Source of the DNA: an uncultured Oscillospiraceae bacterium
Lineage (GTDB): Bacteria; Bacillota; Clostridia; Oscillospirales; Ruminococcaceae
Assembly (NCBI GenBank): GCA_910579175.1
Contig: CAJTTB010000011.1
Span: 1-64,000 of the forward strand
Length of the DNA: 64,000 nucleotides
Direction: 5' to 3'
Positions 52,890-62,200 of this stretch are shown piece after piece (position 1 is the first letter of the stretch; each line of letters begins with the position of its first letter). The position numbers and the translations under genes were made by a program. The notes beneath the pieces are model-generated. The model was not told the origin of the DNA. It searched no databases and was given only the letters and a program-made list of their open reading frames with translations.

Positions 52890-53777
52890 TTATTCTATTA
52901 ATTCTGCCCAAGAATATGGATTAAACCAATCATCTGAATTTAAATTATATAATCTCCTAATGATTTCCTCTGTAATCATCTGTGAGGTTGTATAGTAACT
53001 TTTATATAAAGCATCAAGCCCATTAAATTCGTTGGTAACATACCGATATTTATTCGTTGGTACAGAGTAGGTGGCAAAAAAGGTTATCGGAAATTCCTTT
53101 GAAAATGTATCAATAAAGCTAGATTTTGTCATGAGATTGCATCGTAGCTTTATATGGTAGTTAAAAAATTTATATATATCAAATATTTCATTTGCGATGA
53201 AACGATAATCACCTATATCGCTAACAACAAAATTCTTGTCAACGGTTTTATCAGAGACAACAATCACAGAATAACTTACGCTATTACCAAACTGATTGGT
53301 TTTTATAAAGTGGCTAAACTTATGCAAATTGTATCTCGTAATAACTATGTTCAACTGTACATTTATACCATTTTTCAAATAATATAATATATTGTCTATT
53401 ATGAGTTTATATTGTTGAAGACTGACATTACGATTAGAATTCATCTCAGTAAAAAAGCCGTCTAGACTCACAACTATTGTATTTATATATTCTAATGATG
53501 CTATTCTTTTAAGGCCATTTGTCGTAACAACAATATTTTTACCTCTTTCAGAAAACACTTTTGCAAGTTTGAATAATTCAGTATCACATAGCGTCGGTTC
53601 TCCTCCTGTTAAATTAATAGAATTAATAGAACTGTTTTTAATGATGTTAAGTTCCGAGTCCTTAAAGAAATTAGTATTTGGAACGTAAGACTGTCCCAAA
53701 TATTTCTGATAACAATAGTTACAACTCAAATTGCACTTGTCCGTCAATTCAATATGTAGCGTATTAATATTTTTCAT
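52890..53777 (-). CDS. Radical SAM enzyme without SPASM domain
   Basis: About 295 residues. The cluster motif is CNLSCNYC at residues ~13-20 (start taken at MKNINTLHIEL), with GGEPTLCD as the SAM-binding GGE and SINLTGG before it. The C-terminal third lacks the CxxC-rich auxiliary-cluster segment of its three sister enzymes. The start overlaps the end of the preceding gene by 14 nt. Probably one of several modification enzymes acting on the precursor, or an activating enzyme; the reaction cannot be read from sequence. Confidence 0.85.
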   Translation of the reverse strand: MKNINTLHIELTDKCNLSCNYCYQKYLGQSYVPNTNFFKDSELNIIKNSSINSINLTGGEPTLCDTELFKLAKVFSERGKNIVVTTNGLKRIASLEYINTIVVSLDGFFTEMNSNRNVSLQQYKLIIDNILYYLKNGINVQLNIVITRYNLHKFSHFIKTNQFGNSVSYSVIVVSDKTVDKNFVVSDIGDYRFIANEIFDIYKFFNYHIKLRCNLMTKSSFIDTFSKEFPITFFATYSVPTNKYRYVTNEFNGLDALYKSYYTTSQMITEEIIRRLYNLNSDDWFNPYSWAELIE

Positions 53778-54591
53778 AAAACATTTTCTCCATAAAAATA
53801 TTCCAAGGAAGATACTCAAACATCTGATTCATTACATATTCTTGGAATAGTCGTTTGTTTAACTCTATAAATAACCTATGCTCTAATGAATTATTATATC
53901 TGTGATTAAGATACTCTTGAAAATCAACTGGATGAGTGGCAATTTCTTTTAGCATAGATATTTCCTCGATTTTTGCGCTATATGGATAAATTCCTTTATT
54001 AGTTACATGCAAATATCTTGGAAAGTTGCTCTTACTTGAATGACAATTTTGCCCGTTACATAGATAGGCATTACATGGATGCTCTCGTATAATACTTAAT
54101 GGTTTAACTAAACCATCGAAATAAAAATCAAAATCAAAAAGCTCTAAACTGGAGAGAGTCCTTTGAAAATCAAGATTTTTCACTGTTTTGCTAGCAACCA
54201 TCTGAATAATTACAATTACGTAGTCTTTATTCATTAATTTGTTTATATAATCAATATCATCACGATCCACATATTCAGTTATATCAATATTTAATATGAC
54301 AAGATTCGAATGAAGTTTTTCGTATTTTCTTATGTCATGTAAATAAATAAAAGCATAGTGACTTAAATTTTCTTTTTGCTTTAAGTCAACGTTAATAGGA
54401 ATATAGAATTCTTTTTCAGGAAATAAATTTACAATATCATTTACTGTTTTTGAATCAATGTCATAACCATAAAAATATATTTTGTCAGCAAAACGAGTTC
54501 CAATAATACTTTGAAGATTATTTAAATAAATTAAACTATCATTGGAATTCAATTCAATTCGTATTGTCGGTGATTCAAAGATATTATACAT
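53764..54591 (-). CDS. Peptide maturation companion protein (unassigned)
   Basis: About 275 residues starting at MYNIFESPTIRIEL. No CxxxCxxC radical SAM motif. It has alternating beta/alpha segments like a degraded TIM barrel (LVILNIDITEYVDRDDIDYI, DYVIVIIQMVASKTVKNLDF) and a cysteine cluster C-x4-C-x4-C (CNAYLCNGQNC) near residue ~195 that resembles the auxiliary-cluster region of SPASM enzymes. I do not recognise a family with certainty; it may be a cluster-binding partner of the radical SAM enzymes on either side. Confidence 0.55.
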   Translation of the reverse strand: MYNIFESPTIRIELNSNDSLIYLNNLQSIIGTRFADKIYFYGYDIDSKTVNDIVNLFPEKEFYIPINVDLKQKENLSHYAFIYLHDIRKYEKLHSNLVILNIDITEYVDRDDIDYINKLMNKDYVIVIIQMVASKTVKNLDFQRTLSSLELFDFDFYFDGLVKPLSIIREHPCNAYLCNGQNCHSSKSNFPRYLHVTNKGIYPYSAKIEEISMLKEIATHPVDFQEYLNHRYNNSLEHRLFIELNKRLFQEYVMNQMFEYLPWNIFMEKMFYEKY

Positions 54592-55738
54592 ACAGCACCT
54601 CACAATTTGGATCTTTTTTATAGATCGTCTTATCCTTGCCATATGATAGTCCCATACAGCCTGTACTACAAGTTTTTATTGGACATTTTCTACATCCTTC
54701 CTTTTCTTTTCGGCTAACATTTCTAATCAAACGCGCCCGTTCATTACCCCATATGGATTCATATTTATCTCGCAAAATATTTCCTAAAAGGAATTCCGGA
54801 AATTTTAAGTTATCGCAAGGATATACATCGCCGTTGCTGTCAATATGTAGCCTGGTAATACAGGCATTACATTTCCTTCTAAATATAATTTCTGCATCTT
54901 TATCACTTAAAAAATAATTACTTTTATTTTCATCGTCATAACAAGAAAAAACACTATAACCTAAACCCATCGTGCAGATTTTAATGTTATCTCTTTTTGC
55001 TAATTCAACTAATTCAAGTAAATTAGTTAATAGATCGTCTGTAATATTAAGAACCATTTCATTTGATGCCCGGCCGCTTAACAAAACCAATGTTACACCA
55101 TAACGTTTTATTCCTACATCTTTTGCATAATAATAAGTTTCCAAAATATCGTTTTTGTTAAATGGGGTAAGGACACTTATTATATCTAGTTCAATGTCGG
55201 CTATATTCTCAACCAAAAGAGTAATGGCATTTTTGGCAATCATACCACTTCCTTGTCCTCTGTTCATATCGTTGTGAACATCATTTGATGAATCTAAACT
55301 GAAACTGATTCTATACATTGTAGGAGAATATTTTCTAAGCACGTCTACTGTTTTTTTTGTAATTCCTGCTCCATTAGTCGAAAACGAAACGAATATGTTT
55401 CTAGATAATAATAAATCAAGAACCTCATCAAAAGAATCAGATATCGTTGGTTCTCCTCCTAAAAGTTTGACATGCTTAGTGTTATTTCTTGCTAGTATAT
55501 TAATTATCTCTAATTTTTTTTCGAAATCAACCTCAATAGTAGAGGCGTTTTCATTTTCATTGCTGCAATATATACACGAAAGATTGCATGCATTTGTTAT
55601 GTTCCAAGTAACATAAAATGCCCCATCAGATTGTAGGCCTTTGGACACAAGCTGACCGTTCACATATTGCTCTAATTCAGTAATTGGTAGCTTGTTAATT
55701 TCATTTTGTAAAAGATGAATTACTTTCTTATCGTACAT
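54584..55738 (-). CDS. Radical SAM/SPASM peptide maturase
   Basis: 384 residues. CNLSCIYCS at ~51-59, GGEPTISDSFDEV, FSTNGAG and SFSLDSS form the SAM core; the C-terminal SPASM segment holds RKCNACITRLHIDSNGDVYP, CDN, then CRKCPIKTCSTGC. SPASM enzymes bind two extra 4Fe-4S clusters and modify peptides (thioether, C-C links, epimerisation). Start overlaps the end of the RRE-like gene by 19 nt. Confidence 0.9.
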   Translation of the reverse strand: MYDKKVIHLLQNEINKLPITELEQYVNGQLVSKGLQSDGAFYVTWNITNACNLSCIYCSNENENASTIEVDFEKKLEIINILARNNTKHVKLLGGEPTISDSFDEVLDLLLSRNIFVSFSTNGAGITKKTVDVLRKYSPTMYRISFSLDSSNDVHNDMNRGQGSGMIAKNAITLLVENIADIELDIISVLTPFNKNDILETYYYAKDVGIKRYGVTLVLLSGRASNEMVLNITDDLLTNLLELVELAKRDNIKICTMGLGYSVFSCYDDENKSNYFLSDKDAEIIFRRKCNACITRLHIDSNGDVYPCDNLKFPEFLLGNILRDKYESIWGNERARLIRNVSRKEKEGCRKCPIKTCSTGCMGLSYGKDKTIYKKDPNCEVLYV

Positions 55739-55935
55739 ATCAATTCCTCATCAAATAAAAATTTTAAGAGATCAGCGTCTATACTATCGATTTCACACCC
55801 ACTGTTTAATTGATCCAAATCGCTTTTTAGTGCGGGTGAAAGCACATATATTTTAGAGTTAGTAAGATTCACAAAATATATTTCACTATCCTTGTAAGGA
55901 GAATAATATACTACATTTACAAGTTTCTTGAACAT
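55720..55935 (-). CDS. PqqD/RRE-like precursor-recognition protein
   Basis: 71 residues from MFKKLVNVVYYSPYKDSEIY, with NLTNSKIYVLSPALKSDL and DLLKFLFDEELICTI. The beta-strand, helix pattern and the ending FLFDEELI resemble PqqD/RRE domains that hold the leader peptide for radical SAM enzymes. Short but its position between two rSAM genes and overlap with the next gene argue it is expressed. Family call is by pattern only. Confidence 0.6.
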   Translation of the reverse strand: MFKKLVNVVYYSPYKDSEIYFVNLTNSKIYVLSPALKSDLDQLNSGCEIDSIDADLLKFLFDEELICTIRK

Positions 55936-55940
55936 ACAAT

Positions 55941-57131
55941 TCACCCTTTGCACAAATATTTACACATTAATATATCTTTCCCATTTACATCACCTGTGTA
56001 TTGCAACGCCCTAGCTCGGCATCCATAGGAACATTTAGCATATATTTTACATTCTGTTTCATTACATTTTAGATTAAGCTTTGTCAAGTTATTATGTGCT
56101 ATTTCAATGGTATCGCCAAGATAGTATTCCTCTGATAAGTCACGCGTCAAACTGGGGCAAACATTAAAAGCCCCTCTATAGTCTACGAACAATAATGTAT
56201 CAGCAACGCCACATGTTTCCATATTTGAATAATCGTGAGATTCATTTTTAATTTTTTTCGATTTCTTAATTATTGATTTAATAAATGTTATATTATCATC
56301 AATAAAGTCCGTTTGAACAATATTCTTTTCAGCTCTTCCGCATTCCATAATCATATCCAAATGGACTTCGATGCTTTTATCCTCAAAATATTGAATGAGG
56401 TTTTTTATATCATCATGATTATCATTCATTACAATAGAATTCACATATACTTTAACACCTATTGCATCTAAAGACTCAATAGTCCGCATTGTGTTATCGT
56501 AGGCGTAAGCAGCTCCACGAAAAGCGTTATGCTTTTGCTTGTCAAAATAATCCAAGCTAGTAATTACACTGCATAAACCATCCAAATGTTTTATCTGTTG
56601 GATCATAACTTCGTCAACTAATGTCAAATTCGTAAATATAGAATATGTAATCGGTAATGAATCGATATATTTTAATAATTCGTAAAACCATTTCTTTACA
56701 AACACTTCCCCTCCGGTAAAATCAATCTTATAGATTCCCAAAGATACGGCATTATCTATAAGCTGTTTTGCGGTGTGTAAGGTAAAATATTCACCAGATA
56801 CATTACTATGAGAGTCTGCGTAACAATGCCGGCAAAACAAATTACACTTATTAGTGAGCTGAATAAATAGCCTATTTCTGTTATACTCGCTTGTTTTGCA
56901 AAATGGATTATAATCGTTTGCATGGCGAGTTAAAATTTCTTTGTCAAGTAAATAATCCAACAAATCATCGTCAATTTGAAATTCTTTATTGGAATAAATA
57001 TCATGTAGAAGTTGATAAAGCGATTCGTTAATTTCATAAAAAACATACGGGTCTTTTCGATTGATTATCTTATTTTTTAGAATAATAATTTTACTTGAAA
57101 TAAAAAGAGAATTCATATTTCCATCCCTCAT
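55941..57131 (-). CDS. Radical SAM/SPASM peptide maturase with N-terminal RRE-like region
   Basis: 396 residues. Residues ~1-75 look PqqD-like (DPYVFYEINESLYQLLHDIY, DDLLDYLLDKEILTRHAND). The radical SAM core has CNLFCRHCYAD and GIYKIDFTGGEVFVKKWFYE, and FNVCPS. The SPASM-like end has KCNETECKIYAKCSYGCRAR. Start overlaps the upstream enzyme's stop (ATGA), so the two are co-translated. The reaction is unknown. Confidence 0.9.
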   Translation of the reverse strand: MRDGNMNSLFISSKIIILKNKIINRKDPYVFYEINESLYQLLHDIYSNKEFQIDDDLLDYLLDKEILTRHANDYNPFCKTSEYNRNRLFIQLTNKCNLFCRHCYADSHSNVSGEYFTLHTAKQLIDNAVSLGIYKIDFTGGEVFVKKWFYELLKYIDSLPITYSIFTNLTLVDEVMIQQIKHLDGLCSVITSLDYFDKQKHNAFRGAAYAYDNTMRTIESLDAIGVKVYVNSIVMNDNHDDIKNLIQYFEDKSIEVHLDMIMECGRAEKNIVQTDFIDDNITFIKSIIKKSKKIKNESHDYSNMETCGVADTLLFVDYRGAFNVCPSLTRDLSEEYYLGDTIEIAHNNLTKLNLKCNETECKIYAKCSYGCRARALQYTGDVNGKDILMCKYLCKG

Positions 57132-58456
57132 TTCATCATTAGGAGTCTTTTTATTCTTTTATAATAATCTTTGTAATTTTCTTTTAACTGCGCTACATAT
57201 CGTATAGCCAATTCCGTTAAAAAAAGTTGAATTTCACATTCAAATTCATCCACCTCAGAAATAGAGCCATTCACAATAAATGAATTATAATAGCAGTCAC
57301 CACTGCAAACAAATCGCCCCCAGCAGTCTTTACATTTATTTCTATTAAGAACATGTAACTGACAAAACGATTCAATCAATTCAAAATTGTCTATCCCTTT
57401 TTCCACGTTCCCGAGTAAAAATTCCTCGTTTCCAACAAAGCTATCACAAGGGTAGATATTTCCATTTGCAGTAATTGCTATTTTATTTCTCGCAGCATTA
57501 CATCTGTAGGGAATAGGGGTTCTTAAAATAATTCTGACTATCTTCTTGCCAAAATAATCAATACTATTCAAGATAAGACAAATAGTAGACAGATCGTTAT
57601 TCCGAGCATCGGAAAGTAATTGTAGAAATAGTTTGTAGTATTCATCTTTTATATGAGACATAACAGAATAATCAAGTTTAAGATCATTTCTATCACCTTC
57701 AAGCCTAACAAATTTCATTTGCGCTCTTGTGATTCCCATGTCTTTATAATTTTGAATAATCCGCATTAAATCAAAATTCTTTTTATGTAGAACTGTTAAT
57801 CCCCAGACTTTCTTTGTTTTCAAGGATAATTGCTTATTATCTCTAATTCTTAGAAAATTATTGTACATGCAATCATAACTGCCCTCATCATTATCAAAAA
57901 TTCTCGCTTGATTATGCAAAAAAGCATCTCCATCAATACTGATGCCGAGCGCAGGACTGTTCTCAATTAAGAATTCTTCTATATCTTTGTCATAAATAGT
58001 GCCGTTAGTACATAAAAACACTTCAACCTTCCTGTTATAACTTTTAATTAGTTGAAAACATCTTTTTAACAATGGCAAATTTAATAAAGGCTCCCCACCA
58101 CTTACAAAGCTAATTTTATAATTCGTTGCATCGACACCAAAATCATCAAAAAAATATGCCAAACTTTTCTGCAATAAATCTTCTGAAAACTTTTGACCGT
58201 AATTTTCATTTTTCCCACTTTTTGCAAAACAATATTTGCATCGCAAATTACATCCATGAACCGTAGGAAAGGACAGCTCACATAATTTGATACCTTTTAA
58301 TTTGTTGTTATAATCGTTGTTTTCAGATGACGTTTGGCTATAATTTATAGTGTCATTAACAGAATGATCAGAGGAAATCAAATGAATATCCAAACTTTCC
58401 GTATCAAATACAATATCATGATCCCCATTATTTATGTAATGCAAATGATTTAACAT
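57128..58456 (-). CDS. Radical SAM/SPASM Cys-rich peptide maturase (CcpM-like)
   Basis: 442 residues, first gene of the operon. An N-terminal ~60-residue extension precedes VHGCNLRCKYCFAKSG, then ISFVSGGEPLLNLPLLKRCF and LCTNGTIYDKDI. The SPASM end has PYRCNAARNKIAITANGNIY, PCDSF and CKDCWGRFVCSGDCYYN, the seven-cysteine arrangement of anSME and thioether-forming maturases. It resembles the family I recall as Cys-rich peptide radical SAM maturase CcpM. taggagg precedes the ATG. Likely forms the first crosslinks on the Cys-rich tail. Confidence 0.88.
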   Translation of the reverse strand: MLNHLHYINNGDHDIVFDTESLDIHLISSDHSVNDTINYSQTSSENNDYNNKLKGIKLCELSFPTVHGCNLRCKYCFAKSGKNENYGQKFSEDLLQKSLAYFFDDFGVDATNYKISFVSGGEPLLNLPLLKRCFQLIKSYNRKVEVFLCTNGTIYDKDIEEFLIENSPALGISIDGDAFLHNQARIFDNDEGSYDCMYNNFLRIRDNKQLSLKTKKVWGLTVLHKKNFDLMRIIQNYKDMGITRAQMKFVRLEGDRNDLKLDYSVMSHIKDEYYKLFLQLLSDARNNDLSTICLILNSIDYFGKKIVRIILRTPIPYRCNAARNKIAITANGNIYPCDSFVGNEEFLLGNVEKGIDNFELIESFCQLHVLNRNKCKDCWGRFVCSGDCYYNSFIVNGSISEVDEFECEIQLFLTELAIRYVAQLKENYKDYYKRIKRLLMMK

Positions 58457-59098
58457 AAAATCCTCCTAACATTATTTTAGCGAATTGCAAAACTGCGCAA
58501 TTTCGGGATATTTACATACTACGAAAACGCCCAATTTCCAACTCTCTACAAATCATAAATTTTTCGGCAAGCAACTTTTTCTGCGATATTTACTAGAACA
58601 CAAAAAGCGACATAAGGCGCAGTTATATACCGCGGTCCGTGTCGCTTTCAAAATCTGATATTATAAAAAATGAACAAAATAAACCTAGGGCACTATAATC
58701 CCCATATTTATAAAATAAGTTTTGAATATATTTCTGACGTCCCATTTATTGTCACATCCTTTTGTTTATATTTCACATCTCCCGTTAAAATTTTATATAC
58801 AATATTATACTTATGATATCATATATCTTAAAAATGTCAATACTTATTTAAAAATTTTATATAATTGTTGTACTGCGATTTTGTTCTTATTTATAAATCG
58901 TATAAATATATTTTTAAGAAAAGTTGTCCAACCACCGATATTCATGAACAGGACGAAATTACTGACACCCAGTAACCATGCAGGTTTCGGGGAGTCTCTG
59001 AAAAACTTTTTGAAAATCTGATGCCCATCTCGAGTCATCAGAATATTTTCTTTATATGAATTATTATAACAAAATAAATGAGTTTTTCTGTCGACAAT
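58457..59098. other. Leader and boundary region upstream of the biosynthetic operon
   Basis: No gene supported. Contains the hairpin at 58604-58648 and, near 58660-58665, a minus-strand TATAAT without an obvious -35. The remaining 400 bp is AT-rich; a 64-codon minus-strand frame at 58844-59038 has no ribosome binding site. Confidence 0.4.
58604..58648 (-). terminator. Terminator-like leader hairpin upstream of the operon
   Basis: On the minus strand, aaagcgaca ... tgtcgcttt form a 9-bp stem around a GC-rich 27-nt loop that can itself pair (gcg/cgc), followed by TTTTTG-type Ts. It lies about 150 nt before the first rSAM gene, so transcription may be attenuated there. Confidence 0.5.
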
Positions 59099-59250
59099 TA
59101 TTTTGTCGGAATATCTCCAACTTTTGAAAATCCTCCTATGAACCGGACTTCTATCTTGTCTTTTGAAAGGATAGTTACTTGTTCTACAATTCTTCTGATA
59201 AACATGTCATCAAATTCTGTTAACTCAACGATATCGAATGCAGGAAGTAA
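59099..59250 (-). pseudogene. C-terminal remnant of a large serine recombinase
   Basis: The frame reads LPAFDIVELTEFDDMFIRRI, then VEQVTILSKDKIEVRFIGGF and stops at 59099. This is the C-terminal end of TndX/Tn4451-type serine recombinases (FD..l.rrlVEkV.v...d.i.v.F). The front of the gene is gone: at about 59250 the sequence switches into the SpaA gene in another frame. It marks a recombination scar at the right edge of the cluster. Confidence 0.6.
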
Positions 59251-62200
59251 TTTCCATACACAAGATCCTTCATCTGGTAAAGACCCGGTTCGGTTTCCGT
59301 CATTTCACCTGCCAGCTTGTCGATATCCGCATTGAATTCACCGTTATTGTCCACATCGGCATAAACTTCAAAAACAGCCCCGGACAGCTTGTGGTCCGGA
59401 TAATCGGCGTCCACCTTTATGGTTTCGGCGGTACCTTTGATGATCTGGTTTTCAATGGTGATTTCGATGGTCTGTCCGTCCTCAGTAATTTCTACCGGGA
59501 AGATTTCTTCCGTTAATACGAAGGCTTTGGGAGGTGCGATTTCACGCACGAGGAAGTTTCCAGCAGGCACCTTATCAAACTCAAAGTACCCGATTTCATT
59601 GCTCTCGGTGACCATGAGGGCGGTTTCTTCGGTAAACTCCGTTTCGTCAAAACGGAACAGGCCGATAACAGCGCCGCCTAATTCAAAACCATCCTGATCG
59701 ACCTTCCATCCGGATACCTTGCCGCGCTTTAAGGTGTTTTCAATGGCTTCTCCATCGTTCACTTCAATTTCCACTTTCGCCACATCCTGTCCGGCATACT
59801 CAAACACCACAGGGTATTTTTTGTCGCTCAAAATGTAGTGATCGTCGGTTCCGATTTCCTGCACATAAAGGGAAGCCCCGCAGGGGATGTCAGTTTTGAA
59901 TACGGCATTTCCATTCTCGTCAATGCCGATGGTTTCCATCAGCCCGTCTGCCGGGATGGAGGTACCATCGGAGGCGGTCAGTTGTTCCGCAGCGAACAGT
60001 CCGAAAGTAATGTTTTTCCATTCCTCATTCATGCCGAGGGAGAAGGTTTCGTCCTGTTCCAGCAACTTCTTGAGGGAAATCTCCACTTTCTGGCGTTCAT
60101 TGACGAAGCCAATGCTGGCGGAGGTAATCTCTACTTCCTGACCGGCATAGGACAAAACGACTTCCTTGGGTTCAGGATCGATTACCATGCCATCCGGCGC
60201 AGTGATTTCCTTCACCTGATAGCGGCTGAGATACAAAGGTTCCGAGGTGGCGGTCCCGTCACTTCCGGTGGTCAAAGTAGCCGCCAGTTCGCCTGTTTTC
60301 AGGTGGACGGTTCCGTCCGGGGTAATAACATCTTCCAGTGCTGTGATCTCATAAACAGCGCCCGGCTGGCCCTGCACCTCATACTGAGGCTGGTACATCC
60401 CGCCGGATTCTGCAACATGGCTGAATACTTCGCCCTCTTTGGAGACTGTAATCGTTCCCTTTTGCGGAATATTGTATTTCTCCACTGTAACCACGTCCTG
60501 TGAACCGTCCACCACAAAGGGAACCGGCTCTTTGTCAAGAACATATCCCCATGGACTCTGCTGTTCATACAACTCGTAATTTCCAAACGGAAGCGGTTCC
60601 GGCAGCATGAGGGTTCCTGTGGCGTCCGTCACGAAAGCGTCGATATCGATGGGGCTGGGGTAGTTGATATGCTGTACCACCCACTCGCCGGTATCGGTGT
60701 TGCGGATTTTGACTGCTGTTCCCGCCAGAGGAATGATTTTGCCGGATTCGGCGTCTTTCTTTTCAAAGCGGATGAGCGAGGTAAAGGTGGGGTTATTGAG
60801 AATGAAATAATAGGTTTTACCGTGCTCGGAAATGAACACGGAGAAGTCCGGGACAAATTTTTGTCCTTCCGCGCCTTTGGTTTGATGCACCACATACAAG
60901 CCATACGGAAGATCCTTTGAACGGGCAAATCCATAGGAATCGGTGGTCAGCAGGTCACGCTCGGTTTCTTTTGCGTTCTCATAGCTGCCAGCACTGGCCA
61001 GATAAATCTCAAACTGCGCTCCTTCTTCCGGCTGCTCGATCTGCACCTCATCATTGGATACTGTTTTCAAAAGGGAAGCGGAAGGATCGGCTTTAAGCCC
61101 GGCAGCCAATGGGATAACTTCCGGCTCAGAATCAACATTTTCTACAGATTCAGATTGGCTTTCCGGAACAGAACTGCTCTCCGCAGGCTGTTCTTCTGAA
61201 GCTGCTGTGGATTCTTTGCTTTCCGGAGTGGATGAGGAATCCATTGTTTCTTCCATTGAACTGTTCTCTGTGAGTTCAGTGTCCGGTGTTTCGGGAACCG
61301 GTGTATTTTCTGCGGCGTTGCTTTCCTCATCGGGTGTTTCTACCTGCGGGACAGCTTCTTCCTGATCCGGATTGGCTGGTTTATCCGTATGCTTGGTGAT
61401 AGCAATGCTGCCGAGGATCACATCCTCTGTGGCGGTCATGGGGATGCTGTTGTTTTCCAAGGTGAAATTTCCCGGTTCTGCGCCTACCGGATAGATAGTT
61501 TCGTCCAGCAGGTATCCTTCGCTGGGCGTAATCTCACGAATTGTATAATCCGATCCGCAGGGGTATTCCTTGGTGGTGAATTTGCCCCCGTTTGCTGTGG
61601 TATAGGTATCCAGCAGGTTTTCCCCTTTGAACATACCATATAAAGCGCCATCCAAACTGGAATCGCCTTGTGCTTCCCGGGTTCTGGAATCCACTTTTTC
61701 CAATTCAACCGTAAATTTCTTCAGAATATTGGAAAAACTCACGCTGGAAGTCTGGCCGGGATAGATGGTTACCTGCTTGGATTCAGGCTGGACATATTTG
61801 TCCGGGGCACGTTCCGTTACGGTGTATGTTCCAGCTTGGAGATTGTCTACCCGGATGGTTCCGTCCGATCCGGTCACCACGTCTTTTTCGATTCCATTCC
61901 CGGAAATATGAAAAGGAATGCCGGAAACCTCGCCATCTTCGGAGGTTTTCACAAGCTGCAGGGTACCCGCCTTGATCTCAAGGGAAAAATAGCACTTTAC
62001 GGGTTCAGCGGAGCCTTTGACGTCAAAAGTGACTACATTCTGGTATTCATCACGCAGCCAGTATTTGGTGCCGCCTGTTACAACACCGGGGATAGAGGAA
62101 GGCAGCTCCTTTTCTGCGGTGATTGTACCGAATTCCTTTTTATCCGTAGAAACATGAAGTTTGTTCCCACTGATGGAAAAATCCACTCCCGGATAACTGA

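Noticed and set aside
58844..59038. 64-codon minus-strand frame upstream of the biosynthetic operon
   Set aside because: No ribosome binding site and no recognised family; could be a mobile-element remnant but not supportable.
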